64,000 bases of DNA from JACOMS01 sp964352785 (GCA_964352785.1 CAYGTI010000005.1:95432-159431); one strand, 5' to 3'; numbered from the stretch's first letter, positions 1 to 8,201 are shown. The notes: generated by a model not told the origin, from the letters alone. Numbers and translations: made by a program.

Positions 1-1151
1 ATAATGGCGTGGCTCTGAAAATTGCGGGGATCGACAAAAACACACCTAACCCGGACGTTGGCGACATTCTGCGCCGGGAGAATGGCGAGCCTACAGGCGT
101 CATGCTAACGCTTGCTCAAAATCTGGTTAACCGCCACATTCCCGCGCCCGACCAAGCGCAAATCGAAGCCGCCATTAAAGCCGGCATGGCGGAAATGAGG
201 GCGGCTGGCGTCACGTCTATTCACGAGGCCGGCATGACGCCCCAAGATGTGGCCGCCTTTGAGGCGCTCGCGGCACGCGGCGAATTGCCAATCCGGGTGT
301 ACGGGTTGCTCGACGGGAATAATGACGCCTTGATGTCCAAATGGTTTGACCGGGGCCTTTTGGATGATCCCGAAGATTGGCTCGATATTCGCGGGATTAA
401 GGTTTTTTATGACGGCTCGCTCGGCTCACGCACCGCGTTGATGCGCGAGCCTTATTCAGACCAGCCCGATGCGGCCCGGCCGACGGAACGGATTACGCCG
501 GAAGCCGTAACCTCGCTCGGCGCGCGCGCGGCAAAGTTCGGCTTTCAAATGGCCGTTCATGCCATTGGTGATGAAGGCAATGACCGCACACTTGGTATTT
601 ATGAAACCGCTCATGCGCCTTATCCGGATCAGGATCACCGCTGGCGCATTGAGCATGCTCAAGTCGTGCTGCCGGATTATTATGAGCGCGCGGCCACTTT
701 GGGTGTTATGTCATCGGTTGAGTCCTCGCACGCTGTTGGCGATAGCGGATGGGCCGAAGACCGCGTTGGATCCGAACGCATAAAGCATGCCTATGCCTGG
801 CAAAATATCCTCGGGGCAGGCGGGCGGCTGATGATGAATTCCGATTTGCCTGGAGAACCTTGGACGCCCATGGAAACCCTTTATTTTTCTGTCACGCGGC
901 AAAAACTGGACGGCAGCCCGCCTGGCGGCTGGTACGCGGATCAGGCGCTTTCTGTTCAGGAAGCGCTCTACGCTATGACCGCCGAGAATGCATATGGCGC
1001 GTTTCAAGACGATAGCCTTGGAACTTTAGCACCGGGCTATTGGGCGGATTTCATTATCCTTGACCGCGATCCGTTCACCACCGCGCGGCAAGAGCTCAAA
1101 GACATAAAAGTGGTTGAAACCTGGGTGGCTGGACAAAAAACAGCTCAGTAA
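1..1151 (+). CDS. Amidohydrolase family 3 (YtcJ-like), 3' part
   Basis: Truncated by the window edge: frame 3 is open from base 3, upstream of the first possible GTG at base 9. About 380 residues remain of a family usually 540-600 residues long. The visible part matches the C-terminal two thirds of metal-dependent amidohydrolases of the YtcJ/Amidohydro_3 group: G-E-P-T-G-V near the start, a YDGSLGSRTA stretch, HAIGDEGND and RIEHAQ as probable metal-site histidine motifs, NSDLPGEPW with the late catalytic Asp, and a C-terminal ADFIILDRDPF composite-domain segment. Substrate cannot be told; the family hydrolyses N-acyl, imide or cyclic amide bonds. An alcohol dehydrogenase gene follows after 22 bases, suggesting co-transcription. 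Confidence 0.9.
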   Translation, partial: NGVALKIAGIDKNTPNPDVGDILRRENGEPTGVMLTLAQNLVNRHIPAPDQAQIEAAIKAGMAEMRAAGVTSIHEAGMTPQDVAAFEALAARGELPIRVYGLLDGNNDALMSKWFDRGLLDDPEDWLDIRGIKVFYDGSLGSRTALMREPYSDQPDAARPTERITPEAVTSLGARAAKFGFQMAVHAIGDEGNDRTLGIYETAHAPYPDQDHRWRIEHAQVVLPDYYERAATLGVMSSVESSHAVGDSGWAEDRVGSERIKHAYAWQNILGAGGRLMMNSDLPGEPWTPMETLYFSVTRQKLDGSPPGGWYADQALSVQEALYAMTAENAYGAFQDDSLGTLAPGYWADFIILDRDPFTTARQELKDIKVVETWVAGQKTAQ

Positions 1152-1173
1152 AGACTTTCACAAAGGCGACATC

Positions 1174-2304
1174 ATGCATTCCTTTCAAACCGTCTCCGAC
1201 ATTCGCATTGAGCCCGGCGGCGCCGCGAAGCTGGATTATTATGTTGAGGGTTTGTGCCGCAACAAGCGTATCGCCATTATCACAGATCGCGGCGTGCGAA
1301 ACCTTGGCCTTTTGGACGCGGGCGTGGATGCGCTTAAATCCGCCGGATATGCCGTGTTCGTTTTTGATAAAGTTATCGCAGACCCGCCAGAAGAGATCGT
1401 CCTGAAAGGCGCAACGGCTGTGCGTAAGTTTAACGCGGGGCTGGTGATTGGGTTTGGCGGCGGCTCACCGATGGATACGGCCAAAGTCATCGCCCATTTA
1501 GCCGGATGTGATCAACCGCTTGAAACCATGTACGGCGTCGGACTAGCCAAAGGCCCGGCCTTGCCACTTTTGCTGATCCCGACAACTTCAGGCACAGGTT
1601 CTGAAGTCACCAATGTTGCGATTATAACGACGGGTAAAACCGCGAAAAAAGGCGTTGTCGCCGACAGTCTCTATGCCAAGCGCGTCTTGCTCGACGCAAG
1701 CCTAACGCTTGGCTTGCCGAAATCCATAACGGCGTCAACAGGTATTGACGCTATGGTGCACGCGATTGAGGCCTATACGTCTATCCGTGAGAAAAATCCG
1801 ATTTCTGACACACTCGCGCTGGCCGCCCTGCGCAAACTCCGAAACTCCATTATTGCCGCCTGTGATGACGGCTCAAACCTAGAGGCCCGCAACGATATGC
1901 TTATGGGCGCAATGCTCGCGGGGCAGGCCTTTTCCAACGCGCCCTGCGCCGCCGTCCACGCGCTAGCCTATCCGCTCGGTGGATTTTTCCATGTGCCGCA
2001 CGGACTTTCAAACGCCCTCGTGCTCACAGAAGTCATGAAATATAATCAGCCCAAAGCCGATCACTGGTACGGCGAAATTGCCCGCGATCTCGGCGTGGGG
2101 CAAACGGGCTCTGATCTCATCGGCGAAATGCTGCGCATCAAAGACGCGACGCACGTGCCGCAAACCCTCACCGAGGTCAACATCCCCAACACCGCCATTG
2201 AAATGATGGCCCAGGACGCCATGACCAAAGACAGGCTATTGATGAACAACCCGCGCGAAATGACGTTGGCTGCAACAATCAATATTTATGAAAACATCTT
2301 GTAA
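1174..2304 (+). CDS. Iron-containing alcohol dehydrogenase
   Basis: Group III (iron-activated) alcohol dehydrogenase of about 376 residues, reducing or oxidising a small alcohol/aldehyde with NAD(P). The nucleotide-binding GGGSPMDTAK motif is followed by TTSGTGSEVT. The metal-binding region is IDAMVHAIEAY and later HALAYPLGGFFHVPHGL, supplying the family Asp/His ligands. I chose ATG at 1174 because AAAGGCGAC lies just upstream; a longer reading from 1114 would overlap the amidohydrolase. The thioesterase gene starts 3 bases after the stop, so the two are probably one transcript. The physiological substrate is unknown. Confidence 0.93.
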   Translation: MHSFQTVSDIRIEPGGAAKLDYYVEGLCRNKRIAIITDRGVRNLGLLDAGVDALKSAGYAVFVFDKVIADPPEEIVLKGATAVRKFNAGLVIGFGGGSPMDTAKVIAHLAGCDQPLETMYGVGLAKGPALPLLLIPTTSGTGSEVTNVAIITTGKTAKKGVVADSLYAKRVLLDASLTLGLPKSITASTGIDAMVHAIEAYTSIREKNPISDTLALAALRKLRNSIIAACDDGSNLEARNDMLMGAMLAGQAFSNAPCAAVHALAYPLGGFFHVPHGLSNALVLTEVMKYNQPKADHWYGEIARDLGVGQTGSDLIGEMLRIKDATHVPQTLTEVNIPNTAIEMMAQDAMTKDRLLMNNPREMTLAATINIYENIL

Positions 2305-2307
2305 GAC

Positions 2308-2745
2308 ATGCCCAAACCTACATCGCATGCCCTTGGTGATTATCCATACACATTAAAAATCCCGACACGCTGGAATGATAATGATGTTTATGGGCATGTG
2401 AATAATTCGGTCTATTATTTTTATTTTGATACTGCCGTAAATAAATGGCTCATCGAAAAGGGGCTCCTTGAGATCGGAAAAAGCGAAACCATTGGCCTTG
2501 TGGTCGAGACGGGCTGCTCATATTTCGGGCCGATAGGGTTTCCGGATATCGTCACAGCCGGCTTGCGGACCGCCAAAATAGGTACAAGCAGCGTGCGTTA
2601 CGAAATCGGACTATTTCGTAACGACGAAACTATAGCCAGCGCACAGGGGCATTTCGTTCATGTCTATGTGAACGAAGCCACTCGACGGCCAGCGCCTTTG
2701 TCTGATAAGATGGGAGAAACACTTCGGGAGATTTATCATGGGTAA
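2308..2745 (+). CDS. Acyl-CoA thioesterase, 4HBT hot-dog fold
   Basis: A 145-residue hot-dog protein of the 4-hydroxybenzoyl-CoA thioesterase/YbgC type. The motif WNDNDVYGHVNNSVYY near residue 23 carries the catalytic Asp and the H-V-N-N signature that opens the central helix. It should hydrolyse an acyl-CoA thioester in the cytoplasm. It sits 3 bases after the alcohol dehydrogenase and its 3' end overlaps the next gene by 8 bases, indicating translational coupling. Chain-length or aryl specificity cannot be read from the sequence. Confidence 0.9.
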   Translation: MPKPTSHALGDYPYTLKIPTRWNDNDVYGHVNNSVYYFYFDTAVNKWLIEKGLLEIGKSETIGLVVETGCSYFGPIGFPDIVTAGLRTAKIGTSSVRYEIGLFRNDETIASAQGHFVHVYVNEATRRPAPLSDKMGETLREIYHG

Positions 2746-3298
2746 GCAAGCCACATTTACGAAAATGCAAGAGGGCACCAAAGAAGATTGGATGCTGATC
2801 GGCGCGGCCCACATGGAAGAGTTTAAAAACACGGCAGACCGCTTTATCGATATGCTCAAATCGCTAGAACAGCATACGCTTGGGTTTGCCTGTGATCAAC
2901 TCCAGCACGCGCTTATGACGGGCACGCTGGCGCGGCGCGCGGGCGCGAGCGATGAGCACATCGTCATCGCGCTGTGTCATGATATTGGCAAGGCGATCAA
3001 TGTCCCAAATCACGGGGCCATTGCGGCCGAGATGATGCGGCCCTATATCTCAGACGACAGCTATCATGTGATTTACCATCACCAAGCCTTCCAAGGTGAG
3101 CATTATTACGAATATCTCGGCGCGCCCACAGACCTGCGTAAGCAATGGAAAGATGAAAGCTGGTATGATTTAGCGGTGACTTTGGTTGATGAATGGGACG
3201 CTCATGCGTTTGATCCGGACTTCGAAGTCGACAGCCTTGAAAGCTTCATCCCGCTCATGCGCAAAGTCTTTCACAATACGCCCATGGCCATCGGATAG
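2738..3298 (+). CDS. HD-domain protein, putative PhnZ/MIOX-like di-iron oxygenase
   Basis: A 186-residue HD-domain protein. Visible candidate metal ligands are H57 (QLQHALM), H81-D82 (CHDIG), H92 (PNHGAI), H114/H115 (IYHHQ) and D151/D154 (VDEWDAHAFD). This six-ligand set (H, HD, H, H, D) is the arrangement expected for a two-metal HD site, and the spacing H57-H81 (24) equals that between the first two ligands of PhnZ. PhnZ and myo-inositol oxygenase are mixed-valent di-iron oxygenases in this fold; other members are phosphohydrolases. Assignment as an oxygenase is inference. The start overlaps the thioesterase by 8 bases. No phosphonate uptake or PhnY gene is nearby, so its substrate is open. 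Confidence 0.7.
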   Translation: MGKQATFTKMQEGTKEDWMLIGAAHMEEFKNTADRFIDMLKSLEQHTLGFACDQLQHALMTGTLARRAGASDEHIVIALCHDIGKAINVPNHGAIAAEMMRPYISDDSYHVIYHHQAFQGEHYYEYLGAPTDLRKQWKDESWYDLAVTLVDEWDAHAFDPDFEVDSLESFIPLMRKVFHNTPMAIG

Positions 3299-3300
3299 AC

Positions 3301-4506
3301 TTACGCAGCTGCGGCCTCTCGAACGCTCAGCGCGGTCATCAGATCTTCGAGCAAGTCATCCGGATTTTCCAGCCCGACGGACAGGCGTACCAAACCTTCG
3401 GTGATGCCGTGATGGGCGCGTTCTTCGGGTGTGTAGGACGAATGGGTCATACTGGCCGGATGCTGGATTAGGCTGTCCGCATCGCCCAGCGACACCGCAC
3501 GGCGGATCAACTTAAGCCGGTTCATTGCCGCCACGCCGGCCGCATAGCCGCCTTTTAGCTCCATCGCAATCATACCGCCAAATCCGCTCATTTGCGTCTG
3601 TGCCAGCATTTTTTGCGGGAAACTATCAAGACCCGGATAGTAAACCCGGTCAACCGCGCCGTGGGCCTCTAAGATGCGCGCGATTGTCATGGCGCTTTTG
3701 CAATGACGCTCCATGCGCAACTCAAGCGTCTTAAGCCCCCGCATCACAAGCATGGCATTAAATGGCGACATCGACGCGCCGGTCATATCTTTGACGCCCT
3801 CCAGCCTGACGCGCATCATATCCTCGGCGCTCCCGACGACCAGCCCGGCGATTAAATCCCCGTGACCACCCAAATATTTCGTCGCGGAATGAACGGCCAT
3901 ATCCGCGCCATGCTCAACCGGGCGGGTCAAATAAGGCGTGGCGAAAGTATTATCGACAATGGTTTTGATGCCCCTTGGACGGGCTATGTTTGAAATAGCA
4001 GCAATATCAATCAACCGCATGTTCGGGTTAGCGGGCGTTTCATAATAGATGACGCGTGTGCGCGGCGTGATCGCGGCCTCTACTGCGTCCGGGTTTGTCA
4101 TGTCGACATGGGTCACTTTAACCCCGAACTTTGACAGGCCGTGGGTCAAGAACGCAAACGTACAGCCATAAAGCGTCAGGTCTGCGATAAGTTCATCCCC
4201 AGACGATAAAAACGTCCAAAGCGCCGACGTGATCGCGCCCATACCAGACGCCGTGGCCACCGCCGCGTCCGCGCCTTCGAGGTCGGCCATGCGCCGCTCC
4301 AGCAAGTCAAGGGTTGGATTTGAGATACGGGAATAAAAGTGCCCGGGGCGCTGCCCCGCAAACATTTCTCCGCCTTGCTCGGCGGTCTCAAACGCAAAAG
4401 TCGAGGTCAAATGCAGCGGCGGCGTGACTGCGCCGTGCTCGCCCATGGGATCATATCCCGAATGAATAGCGCGTGTGGCGAAGCCTTGTGGCATGTGATG
4501 AGGCAT
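3301..4506 (-). CDS. megL: Methionine gamma-lyase
   Basis: PLP-dependent gamma-family trans-sulfuration enzyme of about 401 residues. The PLP lysine sits in HSATKYLGGHGD. The YGCTFAF segment contains the cysteine characteristic of methionine gamma-lyase (Cys116 of the Pseudomonas putida enzyme), which argues against cystathionine gamma-synthase or -lyase. It would cleave methionine to 2-oxobutyrate, methanethiol and ammonia. I chose the ATG at 4506, preceded by AGAGAG, rather than the upstream ATG at 4563 that would eat into the control region. It is divergent from an Lrp/AsnC regulator, the arrangement known for mdeA-mdeR in Pseudomonas. Confidence 0.88.
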   Translation of the reverse strand: MPHHMPQGFATRAIHSGYDPMGEHGAVTPPLHLTSTFAFETAEQGGEMFAGQRPGHFYSRISNPTLDLLERRMADLEGADAAVATASGMGAITSALWTFLSSGDELIADLTLYGCTFAFLTHGLSKFGVKVTHVDMTNPDAVEAAITPRTRVIYYETPANPNMRLIDIAAISNIARPRGIKTIVDNTFATPYLTRPVEHGADMAVHSATKYLGGHGDLIAGLVVGSAEDMMRVRLEGVKDMTGASMSPFNAMLVMRGLKTLELRMERHCKSAMTIARILEAHGAVDRVYYPGLDSFPQKMLAQTQMSGFGGMIAMELKGGYAAGVAAMNRLKLIRRAVSLGDADSLIQHPASMTHSSYTPEERAHHGITEGLVRLSVGLENPDDLLEDLMTALSVREAAAA

Positions 4507-4572
4507 AGCGGTCTCTCTTAGTTTTGCGCAATATAAACCAATATGCACGGCAGGTGTTGCCATTTCATTTCA

Positions 4573-4591
4573 CTGTATTATTAATAAACAG
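4573..4591. promoter_or_regulatory. Possible Lrp/AsnC operator between megL and its regulator
   Basis: The 111-base divergent spacer is AT-rich and holds an imperfect dyad whose ends are CTG and CAG around an AT core (4573-4591). It also holds repeats of the heptamer SCAATAT at 4528-4534, 4538-4544 and 4601-4607, spaced 10 and 63 bases start to start, both near whole helical turns. Lrp-family proteins bind AT-rich, phased, weakly symmetric sites, so these fit autoregulation and control of the lyase. No protein-binding evidence exists here; this is inference from position and pattern. Confidence 0.35.
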
Positions 4592-4617
4592 CATTATCTG
4601 CCAATATAGAGACATTT

Positions 4618-5085
4618 ATGGATAGAAAAGACCGGCAAATTATCCGCTGCCTTCAGGAAGATGGCCGATTGACCAATCAAGATTTGGCCGAGCAAGTCAA
4701 TCTGTCTCCCTCGCCCTGCCTTCGGCGGGTTAAAAATCTTGAGAAAAGCGGCTTGATCAAGGGCTACACCGCGATCATTGACCAAAAGGCTTACGGGTTG
4801 CCTTTAACCGCTTTTTTGCGGGTGCGACTTGAGCGGCATTCAGAAGACATTGTCCAGGTTTTCGAGCGGGAAGTCCGGCGTACAGAGGAGATTCTCGATT
4901 GCTTTGTCATTACAGGTAGCGCCGATTATTTACTCCGCGTTGTCGTCAAAAGCCTTGACGCCTATGAGGCCTTTATCCGCCAAGAACTGCAACGCATTCC
5001 GGGCGTCGCCTCGATTGACTCCAGTTTTGCCTTTGGCACGGTCAAGCAATCCCACGTGTTTCCGCGAATCGGGCCTGCGTCTTGA
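4618..5085 (+). CDS. Lrp/AsnC-family transcriptional regulator
   Basis: A 155-residue Lrp/AsnC regulator. An N-terminal winged helix-turn-helix (about 1-60; DRKDRQIIRCLQEDGR, NQDLAEQVNLSPSPCLRRV) is followed by a RAM ligand-binding domain (about 68-150; CFVITGSADYLLRVVV, then AFGTVKQSHVFP). Such proteins form octamers and respond to amino acids. Divergent placement against methionine gamma-lyase suggests it is the local activator, analogous to MdeR, sensing methionine or a product. Its stop overlaps the TTG start of gluQ (TTGA). Confidence 0.93.
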   Translation: MDRKDRQIIRCLQEDGRLTNQDLAEQVNLSPSPCLRRVKNLEKSGLIKGYTAIIDQKAYGLPLTAFLRVRLERHSEDIVQVFEREVRRTEEILDCFVITGSADYLLRVVVKSLDAYEAFIRQELQRIPGVASIDSSFAFGTVKQSHVFPRIGPAS

Positions 5086-5885
5086 GCCGCAAAATCATCA
5101 CGCGGTTTGCCCCCTCGCCTACGGGATATTTACATTTGGGTCATGCCTATGCGGCCGCTCAGGCCTTTGGGTTTGCACAGAAACATAACGGTATATGCTT
5201 GCTGCGGATCGAAGATATTGACCACGCACGTTGCCGCCCTGAATTTACTTACGCCATTTACGAGGCCTTGTCTTGGCTGGGGTTTAACTGGCCGCGACCT
5301 GTGCGGATGCAGAGCGCGCACCGGGGGGCGTATGATCACGTCATTGATCAGTTAAAGGCGCGGGGCTTGCTTTATCGGTGTTTTAAAACCCGCAAAGATA
5401 TACCGCACGGCCTATTTCGAAGCCAAGCGTTAAGTCCGGATGAAGAGCAAACTCGCCTCGCGCATGGTGATCCCTTTGCTTGGCGGCTTTCCATCGCGCG
5501 GTGCCAAGAGAGTCTCTTGGAGCCGCTAACATACGAAGAAACAGGCGAGGCCCCCGGCACAAAACATGTCGAATTAGACGGCTTAAGTGACGAGGTTCTG
5601 GCCCGCAAAGATATCGGCACCAGCTATCATGTGGCGTGCTGCAATGATGATGCCCTGCAAAACATCACGCATATTGTTCGCGGCGTTGATATCGCCCCGC
5701 TGACACCCCTGCACCGCCTCCTCCAACATTTAATGGGGTGGCCCACCCCCCTTTATCATCATCACAACCTGATAAAAACGGCGCAAGGCGAGAAGCTTTC
5801 CAAACGCAAGCAAGCCGCGTCTATCCTGTCTTTACGGGCGGAGGGGTTCACAGCGCAGGACGTTTTGGCTATGGCGCAGATATGA
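5082..5885 (+). CDS. gluQ: Glutamyl-Q tRNA(Asp) synthetase
   Basis: Class I glutamyl-tRNA synthetase catalytic core without an anticodon-binding domain (267 residues), the hallmark of GluQ-RS, which glutamylates queuosine in tRNA-Asp. The HIGH motif appears as HLGH in FAPSPTGYLHLGHAYAA and the KMSKS motif as KLSKRK near the C-terminus. The zinc-binding cysteine cluster of many homologues is not evident: the YRCFKTRKDI region keeps one Cys. The start is TTG, overlapping the regulator's stop. Its own stop overlaps the next ATG (ATGA), so expression is coupled on both sides. Confidence 0.92.
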   Translation: MSRKIITRFAPSPTGYLHLGHAYAAAQAFGFAQKHNGICLLRIEDIDHARCRPEFTYAIYEALSWLGFNWPRPVRMQSAHRGAYDHVIDQLKARGLLYRCFKTRKDIPHGLFRSQALSPDEEQTRLAHGDPFAWRLSIARCQESLLEPLTYEETGEAPGTKHVELDGLSDEVLARKDIGTSYHVACCNDDALQNITHIVRGVDIAPLTPLHRLLQHLMGWPTPLYHHHNLIKTAQGEKLSKRKQAASILSLRAEGFTAQDVLAMAQI

Positions 5886-6190
5886 ACCCGCCTGAAAAAA
5901 TTTCCAGCCTAAAAGGATTAGGCTCGCATTCCGAAAAAGCTCTCAACGCCATCGGCATCCACACCCCGGCGGATTTGGAAAAGGCGGGAGCGATAGGCGC
6001 GTATTACAAACTCATAAACGCCGGGACAGCGCCTAATATGAATTTTCTCTATGCCCTTGTTGGCGCCCTGGAAAATCGCCTCTGGCAGGATGTCGCCAAG
6101 CACGATAAGGGAGCGTTGGCGCTGGCGCTTGAGAACTACAGGGAAATGCGCGCGGGCTTAGAGACTCAAAACAGGCGAAACCTGACATGA
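5882..6190 (+). CDS. TfoX C-terminal-domain protein
   Basis: A 102-residue protein equal to the C-terminal domain of TfoX. ISSLKGLGSHSEKALNAIGI forms a helix-hairpin-helix-like segment, followed by the family's G-A-x-x-A-Y-Y-K-L motif and a helical ALVGALENRLWQDV stretch. The N-terminal TfoX domain is absent. The start is the ATG at 5882 overlapping gluQ's TGA; a longer in-frame reading from 5738 lies inside gluQ and is not credible. The role of stand-alone C-domains is not established. The stop overlaps the next gene by 4 bases. Confidence 0.85.
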   Translation: MNPPEKISSLKGLGSHSEKALNAIGIHTPADLEKAGAIGAYYKLINAGTAPNMNFLYALVGALENRLWQDVAKHDKGALALALENYREMRAGLETQNRRNLT

Positions 6191-7224
6191 AAACATTCGT
6201 TTCTGATATCTGGTATTTCGCCGGGATTTCCAGCGACATCAAGCCAGGAAAACTCATCCGGCGGGTCATCGCGAAAGAACCGATTACGCTGGGCCGCCGC
6301 CGCGACGGGACGGTATTTGCGCTTCGCGATATTTGTCCGCACCGGGCTGCACCTTTATCTGCGGGACACATCAAGGACGATACGGTCGAGTGCCCCTATC
6401 ATGGGTGGCGGTTCGGCGTGAACGACGGAGCCTGCAAAGAGATTCCCGCCATGTGCGCGGATCAAAGATTTCAAAGCGAAAAGATAAAAGTCCGTAGCTT
6501 CCCGATCCGTGAAAACGGCGCGCTGATATGGGTCTATATTGCCTCAGATAAACGGTTCACCGGAATGCCTCCGATTGATCCGCCTGCCTTTGCGTTTGCC
6601 AACCGCCGCCCTGTCATGGACGATGAGCTTCTTTTAAATTGTCATGTTGACCAAGCGGTCATCGGCTTGATGGATCCGGCCCACGGCCCGTTCGTCCACC
6701 GCCAATGGTGGTGGCGCTCGGAGAAAAGCATCCATGAAAAAGCAAAAAGGTTTGAACCGCGAGAGCGGGGCTTTGCTATGGCGGCACACAGCCCCTCGTC
6801 CAACAGCTTTGCCTATAAGCTTCTCGGCGGAAAACCCATCACGGAGATTTCCTTTCGCCTGCCCGGCATTCGCACCGAAGAGATTAAGGTCGGGGAAAAA
6901 ACACTTTTATCCTTTACGGCAGTGACGCCCATTGATGAGACCCAGACACAAATACGCCAGATATTTTTTACAGATATGAGGTTGATTAAAGTTCTCTCAC
7001 CGCTTTTGAAAGTTGGCGCGGCGAAGTTTCTACGCCAAGATGGAGATATGGTCGATTTGCAACAAATGGGTTTGAAGTATGACCCTGTTTTGATGTTGGT
7101 CGAAGATGCGGATACACAAGCAAAATGGTATCATGCGATAAAAAAAGAATGGGCAAAATCACGAACAGAGCAGCGCGATTTCATTAACCCGGTTAAAGCA
7201 AAAACGCTAAGGTGGCGATCTTAA
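6187..7224 (+). CDS. Rieske 2Fe-2S aromatic ring-hydroxylating oxygenase subunit
   Basis: A 345-residue Rieske non-heme iron oxygenase. The N-terminal Rieske domain has CPHRAAPLSAG and CPYHGW, giving C-x-H ... C-x2-H cluster ligands. The C-terminal catalytic domain has the mononuclear iron facial triad in DPAHGPFVH (Asp, His, His). It resembles single-component alpha oxygenases of the vanillate/choline-type monooxygenase group. No reductase or ferredoxin partner is adjacent, so electrons must come from elsewhere. It overlaps the TfoX-domain gene by 4 bases. Substrate unknown. Confidence 0.87.
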   Translation: MKTFVSDIWYFAGISSDIKPGKLIRRVIAKEPITLGRRRDGTVFALRDICPHRAAPLSAGHIKDDTVECPYHGWRFGVNDGACKEIPAMCADQRFQSEKIKVRSFPIRENGALIWVYIASDKRFTGMPPIDPPAFAFANRRPVMDDELLLNCHVDQAVIGLMDPAHGPFVHRQWWWRSEKSIHEKAKRFEPRERGFAMAAHSPSSNSFAYKLLGGKPITEISFRLPGIRTEEIKVGEKTLLSFTAVTPIDETQTQIRQIFFTDMRLIKVLSPLLKVGAAKFLRQDGDMVDLQQMGLKYDPVLMLVEDADTQAKWYHAIKKEWAKSRTEQRDFINPVKAKTLRWRS

Positions 7225-7314
7225 TAGCGCGGGCCTGCGTATAAAGTTTATTAAGCCGCATAGACGGGCGCGCAGCGGTTCCCCATATGAAGCGCTCAAG
7301 AAGAGGAATTTCTT

Positions 7315-7521
7315 ATGATTTTATTTCTGACACTACTCACAGTCATCGCTTTTGGCGCTGTGGTCATGACACTGGTCATGGGCGCGTTGTCGATGAAGGG
7401 TAAAGACCTTAAAGACCGTGAAAACTCAAATCTATGGATGCGTCGCCGCGTCACGGCGCAAGTCCTCGCAATCGGGCTTTTATTTCTGACTATGTATGTC
7501 AAAACCAATGCAGGTGCATAG
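7315..7521 (+). CDS. HIG1-domain twin-transmembrane protein
   Basis: A 68-residue membrane protein with two hydrophobic helices (about 2-24 and 44-62) joined by a charged loop (KGKDLKDRENSNLWMRRRV), the pattern of the hypoxia-induced HIG1/RCF1 domain. An AAGAGGA ribosome-binding site precedes the ATG. In mitochondria HIG1 proteins associate with respiratory complexes; the bacterial role is not well known. It stands 3 bases before the adenosyltransferase gene, an order seen in many alphaproteobacteria. Confidence 0.85.
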   Translation: MILFLTLLTVIAFGAVVMTLVMGALSMKGKDLKDRENSNLWMRRRVTAQVLAIGLLFLTMYVKTNAGA

Positions 7522-7524
7522 GCC

Positions 7525-8100
7525 GTGGTCAAACTGAATAAAATTTATACCCGCACAGGTGATGACGGCACGACGGGGCTTGTGGATGGCTCCCGGCTAT
7601 CAAAGTCTGCTTTACGCGTACACGCCTATGGTGATGTAGACGAAACCAACAGCGTCGTTGGGCTTGTCCGGCTACATCTAGAAAACCGCCGCTTGGATGA
7701 TATGATGGCGCGCATTCAAAATGATCTCTTTGATTTGGGCGCTGATCTTGCGACGCCTTTGCCCGAGGCCGGGGCCGCCGACAGTGAATATGCGCTGCGC
7801 ATGGTCGCCGAGCAATCCGCGCGCCTCGAACAAGAGCTAGACGCGCTAAATGCAGACCTTGAGCCGCTCAATAGTTTCGTTCTTCCCGGCGGCTCACCCC
7901 CTGCCGCCTATTTACACCAAGCGCGAACCGTTTGCCGCCGGGCCGAGAGGCTCACAGTCGCTATGATGGAGAAAGAAGCTGTGAACCCTCACGCGCTGAC
8001 ATATTTAAACCGCCTCTCTGATTTTCTGTTCGTCGCCGCGCGCTGGTGTAATGATCAGGGCCATTCGGACGTCAAATGGGTGCCCGGAGCGAACAGATAG
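7525..8100 (+). CDS. pduO: PduO-type cob(I)alamin adenosyltransferase
   Basis: A 191-residue ATP:cob(I)alamin adenosyltransferase of the PduO family, which makes adenosylcobalamin from imported or salvaged corrinoid. The ATP-binding N-terminus IYTRTGDDGTTGL and the later YGDVDETNS, RTVCRRAER and LSDFLFVAAR segments are diagnostic. The start is GTG, 3 bases after the HIG1 gene. It links functionally to the B12 uptake operon at 56.7-61.4 kb in this window: import there, conversion to coenzyme here. Confidence 0.95.
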   Translation: MVKLNKIYTRTGDDGTTGLVDGSRLSKSALRVHAYGDVDETNSVVGLVRLHLENRRLDDMMARIQNDLFDLGADLATPLPEAGAADSEYALRMVAEQSARLEQELDALNADLEPLNSFVLPGGSPPAAYLHQARTVCRRAERLTVAMMEKEAVNPHALTYLNRLSDFLFVAARWCNDQGHSDVKWVPGANR

Positions 8101-8127
8101 CCCTCTCAGGCGTACGGCTTTCATGTA

Positions 8128-8145
8128 TATGCAACAAAATGCATA
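8128..8145. promoter_or_regulatory. Palindromic putative operator upstream of etfBA
   Basis: The sequence TATGCA-ACAAAA-TGCATA is a perfect 6-bp inverted repeat with a 6-base spacer, 98 bases before etfB. An 18-base site differing at only two positions lies upstream of the thiolase at 43577-43594. Both targets belong to acyl-CoA oxidation, so a shared repressor such as a TetR or GntR family fatty-acid regulator is a reasonable inference. No cognate protein can be named from the window. Confidence 0.4.
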
Positions 8146-8201
8146 ATGCCGCAGTTTTCCTATCTTGTCTTTTGCGTCATTCTCCCTCATATGAAGCTCG
8201 C

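Noticed and set aside
5738..5881. Longer reading of the TfoX-domain gene
   Set aside because: It lies wholly inside gluQ; the ATGA overlap at 5882 gives the natural start.
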